A stretch of 64,000 bases of DNA from Panicum virgatum (GCF_016808335.1 NC_053137.1:47545781-47609780); one strand, 5' to 3'. Shown: positions 42,201 through 54,022, counted from the stretch's first letter. The notes: generated from the sequence alone by a model not told the origin. Translations and numbers: made by a program.

Positions 42201-43064
42201 GCGATTGAGGAGGTTGGTTTGGGCAGTGGAAGGGAGGATAGGCGCATCCACGTGCGGCCGGTGAGCGGCGGCGCAAATGGAGGGGCGGCGGTGTGGGATG
42301 CCGAGGTTGAGGCCGGTCGGGCTATTTATAGTCAACAGAAAGGAAAGGATGGGCACTTGGGGAGGGGATGGGCTCCTTTGGGGCCGTGAGCGAGAGACGC
42401 CGGCGGAGCAATATCTCCAGGCGGCGGCCGGCGGATGTGGCGTGGGCGGCGGCGTGGCGCGCACGCGAGCAGCCAGCAGGGGCAGCTGGGGTGGCGGCGG
42501 GGGCTTTAGGGACGACGCATGGAGAGGCCAAGATGTTGCTCCGAGGCGGCGCAGTAGGCTATGGGTGGGGAACAGCGGCGGCGCCCCTGTTTCCGGTGGG
42601 CAGAGGAAGATGCAGTGGGGGTGGTTTTGTAATTTTCCAAAATTCCAGGGACCAAATTGTAAAGTAAAATTTCCCATTGATTTAGGGCTCAAATGAAAAA
42701 GTGTTCAACATGAAAGTTGTGTAACTTTTTATGATCTACAACTTTCCTGTTGTGCAAATTTTCACTAGATCAAAGGATTTTGAAATCCGCCAATTCTTTT
42801 TTAAAATGCAAAAGAACACAACTTTAGTTTTAAAATTGCAAAGGTAGCTCTAAGCATAATTACATCTTTTTATGAGGGTAAAAGTGAAAAACAAAATATG
42901 GATTTTAATCCCTCATAAGTTTTGAAATTTTTGCCTTTTGCAAAACTATTTTGTAAAAAGGACTTTGCATTTTTCCAACATAACAAAAATACCCTTGCTC
43001 TGGTTTAAATTTTTAAATCAACACAAAAATTATATTTTTAACCCTTAAAACCTGGATTGTCACA
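39207..43064 (-). mobile_element. Solo LTR of a gypsy-type element in the Tat gag
   Basis: 3858 bp. On the minus strand it starts TGTGACAATCCAGG and ends GGTTCTGCCACA, flanked by the 5 bp repeat CGATT. There is no internal domain, so it is best read as the product of LTR-LTR recombination. A TATAAATAG box on the minus strand (about 42320-42328) is followed by a GC-rich leader (about 41900-42320), the usual LTR promoter layout. Long frames over 41785-42700 are compositional. The start TGTGACA and length suggest a chromovirus, but not the same family as the Tekay copy here. Confidence 0.85.
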
Positions 43065-43069
43065 CGATT
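43065..43069. repeat. Right target-site duplication of the solo LTR (CGATT)
   Basis: It follows the plus-strand LTR end GATTGTCACA and matches 39202-39206. Confidence 0.85.
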
Positions 43070-44297
43070 CTTCGGAATCGGCTTAAGCGATGAACAAGTG
43101 TATGGCTTAGCTTCTGATGGCCATGTGAACTCAGCAACTTCCTTTTTCTCATCGTCCGAATCAGATTTACATTCAACATGTATGGACTGATGAGTCTCGA
43201 AAGTATTCTTTGCATTCTTAAATTTAAATTCTAAACCAATGGTTCTTATTTACAAATGATTAACGGTAATAAAATCAAAACTATCAAGTTTTTCTTTCAA
43301 GTAAGAACGCAAACCATTGTAAGCCAAGTTCGCCAAATCTTTTTCATAAATTGTCAAATTAAAACATTGGTTTTTTATAGCTTTGAATCTTTGGAAATAA
43401 TCCAAGACTGACTCATTTTGGCCTTGTCTAACCGATGATAAATCTAACAATTTAACTTCATTGTGACCAGCCAGATCTTCTTTTAATTTAGCAAGATCGG
43501 CTTTGCATCTACCACGCGTGGATGCTTGTGATGCAGAATTAAGACGATGTGCTATGGAATCATCTTGTTCCATCGTCTGAATCGAACCCACCGGTGCACG
43601 CCCCAAAGAATTTTCATATATATTATCAAAAATCGGTTCATGTGGAGAACCAGATTCTTGTAAAAGCAATGGCGACATAGAATTTGTTAACTCATTCATT
43701 CGGCTAGGAACTGTCGAACAAGGAATTGAAACAATTGGCGAAGTGACCACCAACGAACCGGTCTGACCAGTCTGTTGGACCGGTCTAACCGGTCCAGCCG
43801 TGCTCGGCTGTAACGCTTGCGGTGGTGGTGTTTGTCCTGCAAAATAGTACATCAGCATGCCATATAGTGGTTGTTGAACAGATTCTGGTAGAGCCGATAA
43901 ACTAGATTCAACAGTTTGAAAAGAACCATTGCCATCTACTGATTTACCTTTTTTCAAGATATCTATTTGACCTTTTAGATTACTGAGCAAATCATTCGTG
44001 GGCTTATACATATCAGCAACCTTTTACTCCACAACCGATGATAATTGACTAAGCAAGTCGGAAGATGAAGTGCTTACATCGCTTATTACCTCAACTTGCT
44101 TATTTTTAAGCGTGAAAGAGGGTATCACGAAGTCTTGAACCCTCGTGACTTGGCTTTTTTTCATCTTTCTTGAATCCCTTCAAGAATTGCACCTTGAAGT
44201 GCTCTCTGACCACCAAGTAATTTTGACGCTCCTTCTCGCTGAGTTCCTCGATAGATGTGGAGATGTTACCTTTGTCGAGGTCCGTGATGACGCCCAT
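43070..44297 (-). pseudogene. Tat gag N-terminal region, frameshifted
   Basis: The frame from ATG 44297 (MGVITDLDKGNISTSIEELS) begins 47 bp after the primer-binding site and ends at 44106. A second frame (44011-43250) continues with the capsid-like stretch LLDLSSVRQGQNESVLDYFQ, FKAIKNQCFNL and LANLAYNGLRSYLKEKLD. A minisatellite copy at about 43755-43795 encodes PVRPV and GQTG peptides. Several frame changes make it inactive. Confidence 0.7.
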
Positions 44298-44343
44298 CTT
44301 TTCTAGGGTAGATTAGATCGATTTTGATAACCTGATTAATCGT

Positions 44344-44362
44344 TCCCCAGCGGAGTCGCCAA
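44344..44362 (-). other. Primer-binding site of the Tat element
   Basis: On the minus strand TTGGCGACTCCGCTGGGGA lies six bases after the 5' LTR end. This motif is common at the same place in grass Tat-type gypsy elements. The exact tRNA is not assigned. Confidence 0.75.
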
Positions 44363-44368
44363 AAAGTG

Positions 44369-45067
44369 TGTTGACGCAAAATCTGGTCACGCACTCGAAT
44401 GCGCTAGAACGCGCAGCAAGATCGTCAAAACGATCAACACCAGCAGCCTCTCTGCGCAGACCGGTCAGACCGGTTATGCGGACCGGTCAGACTGGTGCTC
44501 CAGGGAGACAACGAAAACCTAGAACCAAAAGCTCGGGAGGGACCCTGTCGGAGCTAATGGAGCTAGGGTTGCTCTGAGGTCGGCAGGCCACTCAGAACGT
44601 CATCGAACGCCGTAGAGACGAGCGAAGAACAGAAGATGGGGTTGGAAAAGCTAGTGTTTGAGGATAAAAAGTAGGGTATGAGCTGTTGAATCGATTAGGA
44701 TTACCCTCAATCGGCCATGGCCCTTCATATATATAGGGTGGGGAGGTCTGTACCCATTAGGAGTCGAAACCCTAACAAATCCCGTGTCAAAATACAACTT
44801 CTAACTCGAATTGGGCGTTTTAGACCGGTCTGACCGGTCAGACCGGGGCGCAGGTCTTCCGGAAGGCATAACTTTCTCATCCGGACTCCAAATTGGACAT
44901 TCCATATATGCATTTCGATCGTCTAGACGAGATCTACGCAATGATGCAATCCAATTGACGATTTGACAAACTTTTCTTGACCGGTCTAACTGGTTTAGGT
45001 GACAGGTCTGACCGGTCTGCCCAGATTGTCCAGAAAACATGATTAGTGCCAATTTTGGGTGTCAACA
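44369..45067 (-). repeat. 5' LTR of the Tat element
   Basis: 699 bp. By eye about 4% of bases differ from 7475-8237, and it has fewer ACCGGTC repeats at 44820-44850. Confidence 0.9.
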
Positions 45068-45072
45068 ACTTT
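45068..45072. repeat. Right target-site duplication of the Tat element (ACTTT)
   Basis: It follows the LTR end GTGTCAACA and matches 7470-7474. Confidence 0.92.
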
Positions 45073-46540
45073 CACATGGAAGAGGTTCCTACAATCACGC
45101 GTACACTCTCGCACGGTCTCTCCTCAGTTGTCAGTTGTCGCGCGGCGCAGGCTGCAGCCCAATGCAAGCGCGCAATAAAGCCTGCCTGCCTGCATCGTCC
45201 ATCACTGCGGCTCCTGCTGCCCAGTGGCAAGCGCCTCCCAATAAATGGCAATTCAGTGCCCATCCAACCCAGGACACCACCCTTCAAGAACCCCTGCCCT
45301 AGCCCGGTAGCTTCATTCCTGCATGCTTCCCCCTTCTTCCCTTCAAGAGAACCCCAGCCCTTGCGCCTCTCTTGCAGTTTCTTCATTCCTCCCTTCTCTC
45401 GTCCCTCCCTCCATACACTAGACAGCTCCATCCAATCCAGCATGGCGATCGAGTTCAGCTAGTCTTGTGTACGTGCACCTGGAGAGCAGCGTATACCCAG
45501 GTTGAAGAATAAGTTAAGGGGGTTGTTGTCTGGTTCAAGGTCGCCACAAGCAGGCAAACCCATGCATTTTGTTTAACATGCAGTATTCATGGGTCATGAC
45601 TCATGGGTGTTTATCGATCTATTGGTGATCTCGGACCAGGCTTCAATCCCTTTAACTAGTATTATCTGCATACACTTTGCTTTCACTATGATCAGTTGTT
45701 CAAGCAATCTGCCTCTCTGGAGTACTGGCTGGTAAGCCGTCTGTTTTAGCTTTTTTCTTTCCACCTTACAGCTAGAGAAACAGCAAGAGCTTAAATTTGC
45801 ACAAGTTTTCCACTCTCATCTGTAGCGAATAATGTCACTTACCCCGCTATCCAGGGACACATAACCATCCATTCTTGAAAAGCATGTATGCGTGAATAGG
45901 AACATAACAAATTAATAAGACATCACTATAGGCCGGCTTCGAGTGAAAATGCATGAGAGAACACACACATGTATATGCACACATCGGCTACCTAATCTGT
46001 GAACTTTCCGCTGCTGGCTCTGAACTCATTTCCAAACCATTGAACTCATCAGCTACCTCTAAAAGCATGCATGTCTTTTGGGCGAATGATAACGTAGAAG
46101 CGCAGAGTGATATGGTTACTACTACTAGCTGTAGCTGGTTGTATCATTGTATGAATGTACTCGAGATAATTAATTAATTAATTAAGCTCGCACACTGACG
46201 CTCTAGAATGAGGAGAGATCGTCTGAAGAGCGGAATGATGCATTTAATATAAGCACATCTGCCCAGAGAGAGAAATCGCCAGAGCCTCACTCTCATTACT
46301 CCCATCACGTGGTCGTCGTGAAAGGTCCATGCCAAATCGCCGATGCGACCGTGCATCCGTCTGCAGCCATATACTCCTACTGGCCCTAATTTTCAAATCC
46401 TACTGACCCTAATTTTCAAATTTGCATCGCATGCAGGGTGAACATACACATAAATACGGACTGCAGAACTTAAGTTTGTGTACTGATGCATCGAGCAAGT
46501 TTTGATCTGCACGTTGTTGCCTTGCTGTTGGTAAACTCAA
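45073..46540. other. Non-coding right flank of the nest with a CT-rich leader-like stretch
   Basis: Positions 45290-45445 are CT-rich and end in ATGGCGATCGAGTTCAGCTAG, a six-codon frame. This looks like the 5' leader of a gene interrupted or decayed near the insertion, but no continuing coding sequence was found. The remainder has no gene. TTAATTAATTAATTAA is at about 46169-46184. Confidence 0.35.
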
Positions 46541-47053
46541 TCTATCTATTATCTTATTATTTAACCAACAAACGGAGCCTCCACGTTCGCTCTCAAGGCC
46601 TAGAAATTTTCACGTTAATCGGACAAAAATAGAAAAAATAAAAATTACCCACCACTGCCATTACGATAAAAATTAACCTAAATACCCCTTTACCTAATTA
46701 AAAATCACACACCAATGCCATTATAAAAAATTAAATATAAAATACCATTTAGCTATGTATCAGTTACAAATATATACTATTAATAAAAACTAAAGCTAAC
46801 AACAATCAATCAAAATAAAATGAAAATAAGAATAATTATCTGCATAATATTATTAAAGCTCAACAAATCAAATTGTTATTATAGGTAGATCATAGTTGAA
46901 TTGTTTTAATCAACAATAAGATATAATTTACGATAATAAACAGGACGATGTATGGTAAAAAAAAATAGTATAATCTTTTAGTAAGGTTACAACGACATGC
47001 AAATTTTTGAATTTTCAATACTAGCCGCGCAAATGCGCGGGCTATACGCCTAG
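46541..47053 (+). mobile_element. Short non-autonomous Helitron, unit 1 of a head-to-tail pair
   Basis: It starts TCTATCTATTATCTTATTA after an A and ends with the hairpin CCGCGC-AAAT-GCGCGG, then GCTATACGCCTAG, followed by T. A 5' TC, a 3' hairpin a few bases before CTAG and insertion between A and T are Helitron hallmarks. The 513 bp is AT-rich and non-coding. Confidence 0.8.
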
Positions 47054-47557
47054 TTATCTTATTACTTGGCCAACAAACGGAGCCTCCACGTTCGCTCTCG
47101 AGGCCTAGAAATTTCCACATTAATCGAAGAAAAATAAAAAAATAAAAATTACCCACCACTGCCATTACGATAAAAATTAGCCTAAAATACCCATGTACCT
47201 AATTAAAAATCACCCACCAATGCCATTATGAAAAAATAAATATAAAATAACATTTAGCTATGTATCAGTTACAAATATATACTATTAATAAAAACTAAAG
47301 CTAACAACAATAAATCAAAATAAAATAAAAATAAGAATAATTATCTGCATAATATTATTAAAGCTCAACAAATCAAATTGTTGTTATAGGTAGATCATAG
47401 TTGAATTGTTTTAATCAACAATAAGACATAATTTACGATAATGAACAGGATGATGTATGGTAAAAAAAATAGTATAACCTTTAAGTAAGGATACAACGAC
47501 ATGCAAATTTTTGAATTTTTAATACTAGTCGCGCAAATACGCGGGCTATACGCCTGG
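47054..47557 (+). mobile_element. Short non-autonomous Helitron, unit 2
   Basis: It follows unit 1 with no spacer and is similar over its whole length, repeating CCAACAAACGGAGCCTCCAC near its start. Its end has CGCGCAAATACGCGGG, one changed hairpin base, and CTGG in place of CTAG. Confidence 0.75.
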
Positions 47558-47828
47558 TTACCTAATAAAACTGAGATGTGTACGTTGGCTCTCGGAGCAA
47601 GTACTGACGTAGGACATTTCATGACACTGGCGAGCACATGACGGGCTTTGACATCGTTGCTCTATATGTGTACTGCTGATTTATTGAACGGACAGTGGAG
47701 TGATGTATATGTGGGTCCTTCCTCGATGATGAAAATTACTGCAAGAGAAAGATAGTATGGTGTAATGCTGGTAGAGATGGTAAAGTCCTAAAATTTAGTA
47801 GGCTCTTTTATATGGTGTAATGCTGGTA

Positions 47829-49204
47829 CACTACTATGAAAAAGATTTTTAGGGGCAGGTAAAAACATATTTTTAGGAGCGGGTGCGATATTTGTCCTTT
47901 CTTCTCGCAACTAAAAATTAATTTGTAGAGATGGGTAACGTGCCCGCCGTTACGGATGCATTTCAAGAGGCGGATTATGGCCTCATCCACCGCTACAAAG
48001 CAATTTCCAAAAAAAAATAGAAGAAAAACTTGAAAACAGAAAAAGGAAAAAATATTGCAGCCAACCGGCCAGCACCACAAGCCCCTCTACTACTGAGGTA
48101 TAATTTTTTTCATGAAATATGCATACTTGCATAAACCGGGGTTCGAACCACTTACTACTTCAAGACTCACGCGTGTCCTCCTCTTTACCACACTACAAAG
48201 TCACTTGCGACTATGTGAGGTATGCTATTCTTTTATACTAATTTTGAAATCATTTTGTAGGAGCGGGTGACACATCACCGCCCCTAAAAATATTTTTCTA
48301 TTTTATTCTAAAAATTCATTTTCATCTTTAAATGTAGTAGAATAAATAAAAAAATAAAACTTCTACACTATGGTTATTGTGAACTATAGACATAGAAAAA
48401 ATAGGCCAAATATAGTTTAGTGCCTATGACAGTTAAGATTATAGAAATCTTAAAGTATGACTTGTGTTGTATGAGATATTATATAGTCATAGCCATGTGT
48501 AGGGAATAGCTAGTAAATGATCTTGCGATCCTAAATGGTCTTAAATGAATAATGTATAAAGTATAAAACTTTAGATCTTACCACTGCAACTTTGATATGG
48601 AACTACTCGAGGTTGTTTGAAAGGAAACCAAAACTTAGAGAGATTTTGATATCATAAAACTTATAATAAAGAGCATTAATGATCTTAAATGAAAAAGTTA
48701 TCAACTATAAAAAAATTAGATCTCATGAACCAATACAATTTTGGTATAAAGTTTTACTTCATCCGTGATCATATAAAAAAGTTATAAATTTTTTTCGTGA
48801 GACCATTGTAGGGATGGGTCATGCCATCACCCGTCCCTGAAATTTATTTTTTAGGTGCAGGTGATGTCATCATCCGCCCCTGAAATTAGAGGCTATTTTT
48901 AGGGGAGGATGATGGCGTCACTCACCCCTAAAAATGGATTTCTAGAGGCGGGTGATGGCGTCACCCCATCACTAGAAGTGACCACCATTTTCAAGGGCGT
49001 ATGTTCTGCCCCTGAAAATAGTGGCCATTTCCCAAGGCGGGTGATGGGGTCACCCCATCACTGGAAAGGACCACTATTTTTAGGGGCGAGTGAATTGCTA
49101 CATTAACCCCCATTTTATTTGTAGAAGCGGGTTAGCTTTTGGGCCACCCCTAGAGAAAAAAATAGGGCGTCCATACAAATCGTTTTTTGTAGTAGTAGTA
49201 GTAG
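47829..49204. mobile_element. Non-autonomous CACTA-like (En/Spm) element
   Basis: The left end is CACTACTATGAAAAAGATTT. The right end, read in reverse complement, is CTACTACAAAAAACGATTT, an imperfect inverted match. Subterminal copies of AGGGGCGGGTGATG and GCGTCACCCGCCCCT type words occur in both orientations (for example 48258-48290 and 48813-49055), as in CACTA elements. The exact right end is blurred by a GTAGTAGTAG run. No transposase was found. Confidence 0.6.
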
Positions 49205-52084
49205 AGATATCAATCAGTATCACAAACATGAACCATGTATCTCCCCCTTTTGCTTTGAAACCTGGCATTTTAAGGTGCCTTCTACTTCATGCTTCTTTCC
49301 ATATGTTCTCACGAGTATAAATGAAACGCCTTTGAAGAGGGCTATATGGCATCTCAGATAGCTAGCTATACTTGACTCTATGAAGAAAGAAAACACAAGG
49401 GGAATGTGGATCCATAATATTAAATTTGGACAATATTTGTCTATTGTGCTAGCTGTAATGAATAATTCTTGACTAGTATGTTCATGGAGATGCCAACATT
49501 GCCGTGATAAAGTTTACTGATGATGCCAAACCCGGAAGCTAGCTCTCCAATTATTGGCAAGTACATTAGTACAATTTCTATGAACTGATCGAGATGGGAT
49601 CGATCATGATGGCTAGGTAAGAGATGCACTTAAAGACGCTTTTGAAAAATCGAAGAGCACAAAGATGATCCAACCGCTACGTCAACACACCACTCCTCGC
49701 TCTGTGTCCATCTCTTTGCCATGCACAATGATGGCCTGCATTCCGAAACTTTAGTAGGGTTTTTTTCACCAGCTTCTCCCGTGGCTTTTGATGAAGGTGA
49801 AATCCTACCGAACTAGTAAAAAGAAAACAGCTCCACACGAGAAGTCCTTATAAAGCCTCAAAACGGTTTACACAAAAAAGGAGACGACTATTTTTTTTTT
49901 AGAGTAAGAGGCGGGAAACTTCCAGCCCCATTCATTGAACAAGGCAAAACCGTTTAAGCTTTTACAGAGATCAGGGCAGATAGACAAGTAGCATTTTCTT
50001 TCTCCCTAAGTATATTAATTGTCCATAGAATTTTCTAATTGGCTGTTGAGAAGCTATTTTAGCACACGTTTTGCTAAATAGCTTCTGTTCCACTGAGAGC
50101 ATGTTTAATAATTTCGTCCGCTCGTCGCCAGCTGCGGGCGGCAAGGCGCACGCCAGAGGGGTGGGTCCTGCTGCTCTTCAATGCATAGATTCCTGCTCAT
50201 TCAATCGCATCAAGCGCGGCACATTTTCGCCCACCGCAGCCGGCGCGTAGCCAGACGCCTGTTTTCTTCTCCCTCTCCATTTCTCTATCCTTCACGTAGA
50301 TATGAGCTGGCTATCCGCCCACCATAATACTTGTTCTGAGAAAATTGTTTAATTCACCGTTCACCAATGCTGGAGCCATTTTACGAGGAGCAAGAGCCCT
50401 ACCAATGCAAACTAGCTTTGAACTAGCTATCGATCGAGCCCAAGCTGTACCCGTCCGGGGCACACAAAAAGCGACTCCACACTGATGGCAAGGTATGACT
50501 CCAAACACTTGTGCAAGCGCAGTTCCATCTTTCCTTCTTCCATGGAGCCTCGCTTGGAGCTCCCTCCTCATCGACGAGTACGCGAGGTAGCAGTTAGGTG
50601 GAGCCATGATCCATGTGCCTATGATTGGCTATTGCTACACGTCTACGTACGTACACTTGCCTACTACAGATAGCTCGAATATATATAGCTCATCGCGCCG
50701 TGTGCTTGTTGACAGGTAGTGGTAAATAAGAGACAACAAACATTTTTTACTTAAGCTTCGCCTCCTGAATCTCAAGAAGGTCCCTTGTTTTGCCAATTAC
50801 CTACATATGAAACAAATTGCAATCTTCATTGCATTAATATTATGTTTGTCTACTAGGCCAAGTGTTCGTCTTTACCTGTTATAAAGATGAAAAATCATGA
50901 AATGTTAAATAGACGAGCAACAAATGGAGTTCAATTCGATGAATCATTTTTAGCCACACTATTTTCGGATCCCTTGACCTCACAGTACACCTGAAAAACG
51001 CCATGGTATGGTACTATATGTAATGGCATAAAACCTGAATTTGTGTTTGGAAATTGATGGGAGAAAAATTGTCTGTAACCTCTTGTTTTTATCGAGTTGC
51101 ATGTACCGACCGGTCCAACCCAAAAACTTAAGTTGATAGGAAGATGCGGACAATTCACTTATACTTCAACAATTTTTACTGGTTTTCACTCCTGAAATAT
51201 CTTGGCAATTCTATTACCATTCTTTATAGGGGAAAAAAGTGCCGCGAAAAGGTCTTTAAGTTTTCAGGAGATGGAAAGAGAATGTGCGGTTGACTTCGTG
51301 ATTCTAAACTCATTTGTTTTAGCCAGGTCATGATTTGATTCCAATTTCCAATTGCGGAGGGGCTGGCTGTCGTCGCGCAGATTTTGGCCCGTTTACAAGA
51401 GTCGGACTGGGCCGCTGTGCCGGTTCCCGCTCGGAGGGCCCATGTAATTTACGGCGGAACATCGTCGTCACTTGTACGTGGGCCGTGGACCGAACGCAGT
51501 GCAGGCTTAAATGGCCGGTGCTTTCCAGTTTCAATCCACCGACCTCGCAACATGGATCCTCTTAAAAAAAGCCTTCGCAACCTGGATCCTCACATTTACA
51601 ACAGCTTCCATGATGTTACTTAGAAAAATCTCGTATCGCAAGGACGCCTATGTAATGTAGTATCAGTATGACAGTATGTGCAGTGGCGCCGCTGCCTGTG
51701 ACTTCTGCTACTCAAGATCTCCTGTAACCCTTTTTCGTTTCTTAATCAATGTCTAAGCGTGGTACAAAAAAGATACCATGCAAACTCGATCCACTAGGTT
51801 GTGTCAAATACTAATCCACACAATATCAAATCAGCACCAGCCCCCAGCTAGCCAGTAGTAGTTTTCCCTCACAGCAAATCAACATCAGCCACCAGTCGAA
51901 CAGAGTGCAGAGCATCTACGGCGCATGATGAGCAAATGACCCAAAACTTGTGCCAAGAGAAATCACCGCACCTAAATTTCAAACAGATAGGCCGAGCCCC
52001 GCCAGGCCCACCAACACATAGATCTGGATTGTCTGCGCTTTCTATAACGAAGGGCAACCGTAAATCACTATCGCATGTGCGAAA
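49205..52084. other. Non-coding intergenic sequence
   Basis: No gene is supported on either strand. Short frames at 50311-50607 and 51328-51565 have no family features. There are poly-T/A runs but no clear terminal repeats. Confidence 0.4.
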
Positions 52085-53130
52085 AAGTAAGGGTTAATTG
52101 GATTCATGACATTATAATTATCCGAGTTCACTGATATGCCATTACTATTCGTCATATTTGAACCGTGCCATTACAATTTCAAAACTCCTTGAAACATGCC
52201 TTTACATACCCCTTTGATGTGTTTCTCAAACTTTATGTACCAAAATACCCTCAGCCTTCTTTTTTTCTCTCATCCCCTCCCTCTTTCCTCTCTCTTCATG
52301 GCAGATCCCCTCCGCGCGGCGGCGACCATAGGTGAGCCGGCCGGCACCCACAGCACCATCGTGGCCGACGCCTTCACCGTGGTGCCCTACAAGCTGCACG
52401 TCTGCTCCTTCACCAGGGCGAGCCTCCTGTCAGGCTCGCACGCGCGTTGCACCTTTGCCTCCAGCCGCGCTCTACCGCGTCGAGCCACCTGCCACTGCTT
52501 GCACGCCGCCGTGCCGAGCCGCTGCGCCGAGCTGCCTAAGCGCACGTCCGCCGCCGCCCGGATCCTCGACAAGCCGCGTGGCCGATGGGACAGGGGCGGC
52601 GGCCGCAAGGAGCAGGAAGCGGCGGCGCGGCGAGAAACAGAGAGGCCGACAGCCTGGACGCTGCTTCGCCGCGCGGCCCGCCCACTGCAAGGCCCCGTGG
52701 ACGGAGGCGCGTTGACGAAGAGACCGGCGGCGTGGACGCCGCTTCGCCGTGCCACCAACCCACTGCAAGACCCCGTGGATGGAGGGGCGCTGATGGAGAG
52801 GCCCGGCGGCGTGGACGCCGCTTCGCCGCGCTACCCGCCCACTGTCGCGCCACGCTGACCTCCACGAAGCACGGTTGCGTGAAGCCGAGGTGTGGCAGCG
52901 GAGGGGATCTGGCTGGAGATAGAGAGGAACATAGAGGGGATGAGAGGAGGAGGAGGAGGGAGTCAAGGGGTATTTTGATCCATAATTTTAAAAAACACAG
53001 TGAAGAGGTACGTAGTGGCGTGTTTTGGAGATTTGTGAAATTGCAGTGGCATGGTTCCAATATGACAAATAGTAATGGCATATCAGTGAACTCAGATAAT
53101 TGTAATGGCATGAATTCAATTAACCCTAAC
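52085..53130. mobile_element. Long-TIR element with GC-rich cargo (Pack-MULE-like)
   Basis: The first ~100 bp (GGGTTAATTGGATTCATGAC, GTTCACTGATATGCCATTAC) and the last ~100 bp are inverted copies at about 90% by eye. Between them lies a block of ~650 bp, much more GC-rich than either flank, with an open frame on the plus strand (52196-52858) and others on the minus strand. Long terminal inverted repeats around foreign GC-rich sequence suggest a Mutator-type element that captured host DNA. No clean 9-10 bp target duplication was found, so the superfamily is unproven, and the source gene is not recognised. Confidence 0.55.
52643..52856 (+). repeat. 78 bp tandem repeat, about 2.7 copies, inside the Pack-MULE-like element
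   Basis: Starts at 52643, 52721 and 52799. The unit encodes a 26-residue motif beginning RPTAWTLLRRAARPLQ in the plus frame. The third copy has a one-base shift after AGGCCC. Confidence 0.8.
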
Positions 53131-54022
53131 TTCAAATAGAGCATTAGTGGATAGGTTACATTTATTTATTTTAATTATTTATAAAAACTTTTGGTACTAG
53201 TTTTATTTTTATTAAAATAAATTAGTTATATTTTTCAATTGAAATACAATTTATTTTTAAAAAAATCACCTTCAAAACTACCCAAAGGGCCAAAATAATC
53301 CAGTTTCAATAATTGGATGGCCACACCCCTTGGTGTATGATTTTGTTATTCGAGATTAAAAACGGAAATATCCTACTAGTTGGAGAGTGTAAAATTGATT
53401 TTTTTTTCTCTATTAACAATTATAATTCTTGCACCATTTCAATAAATGTATCATACAAAATACATGTCAGATGGCATCGGGATCGCTCATGTATCGATGC
53501 GCTTGGTGAATAGGGATTCATTTGAAGTTTAAACACACACCCAAATTTGTGAAAATAATATATTTTTCAGTTGAAAGAAAATCTTAGTATTGTTGCTTGT
53601 TTGGTGTAAATAAAACTGGAATTTCTCGCAATTTTCGGCGAAACCGGTGCTGGTTATGATGATGCTAAGTCCAGCTTGAGTAACCAGAAACCAATGTTTC
53701 CTATGGCTGCCTTTTACTTTGCTGGACTCGTCCTTGTTACCCTGTACACGACTCGACATGGTCCAAATCCAGGCGCACCGCGCACTACACCAGACTGGCA
53801 GTCGCAGTTGCAGAGGATCCTGCGCGCGCGCACGAAGCGGAGACCAAGATCCAAAGCCCGCGCGCACTCCCAGGCCCCAGTCTCCACCGCGCCACTCTCC
53901 CAGTCTCGCTCCAGCTCTCGGCAGGCGGCGCCCGGCGAATCACCGATTGCCAGTGACCGGTCTCCGCTCGCCGACTCAGGCGTCCGCGCACCCGCGAGCC
54001 CCCAGTCAGCCCGACAGCCGTC
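53131..54022. other. AT-rich intergenic sequence and 5' region of the LysM gene
   Basis: AT-rich to about 53680, then increasingly GC-rich towards the ATG at 54023, as in many grass genes. No clear TATA box was assigned. Open frames here are continuations of composition. Confidence 0.45.

Larger units (their letters stand above)
7475..45067 (-). mobile_element. Outer Ty3/gypsy (Tat lineage) retrotransposon, interrupted and internally deleted
   Basis: Two LTRs (7475-8237 and 44369-45067) begin TGTTGACGC and end GTGTCAACA on the plus strand and are flanked by the 5 bp duplication ACTTT. The primer-binding site lies left of the right-hand LTR, and the gag and RNase H remnants read on the minus strand, so transcription ran right to left. 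Removing the nested inserts leaves about 7.0 kb. The gag style (YCKWHNSFSHATNDC region) and two successive RNase H domains point to the Tat lineage. Protease, the reverse-transcriptase palm and integrase are absent, so this copy is non-autonomous. LTR divergence is about 4% by eye, making it the oldest insertion of the nest. Confidence 0.9.

Noticed and set aside
41785..42696. Open frames on both strands in the GC-rich part of the solo LTR
   Set aside because: They sit downstream of an LTR TATA box in GC-rich leader sequence. Low-complexity peptides on both strands indicate composition, not a gene.
45046..45462. 138-residue frame right of the nest
   Set aside because: It begins inside the Tat LTR and crosses the target site into CT-rich leader-like DNA, so it cannot be an ancestral gene in that frame.
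52196..52858. Annotating the Pack-MULE-like frame as a host gene
   Set aside because: It starts at the edge of a terminal inverted repeat, contains slippage-type 78 bp repeats and has no recognisable domain. Kept as transposon cargo.
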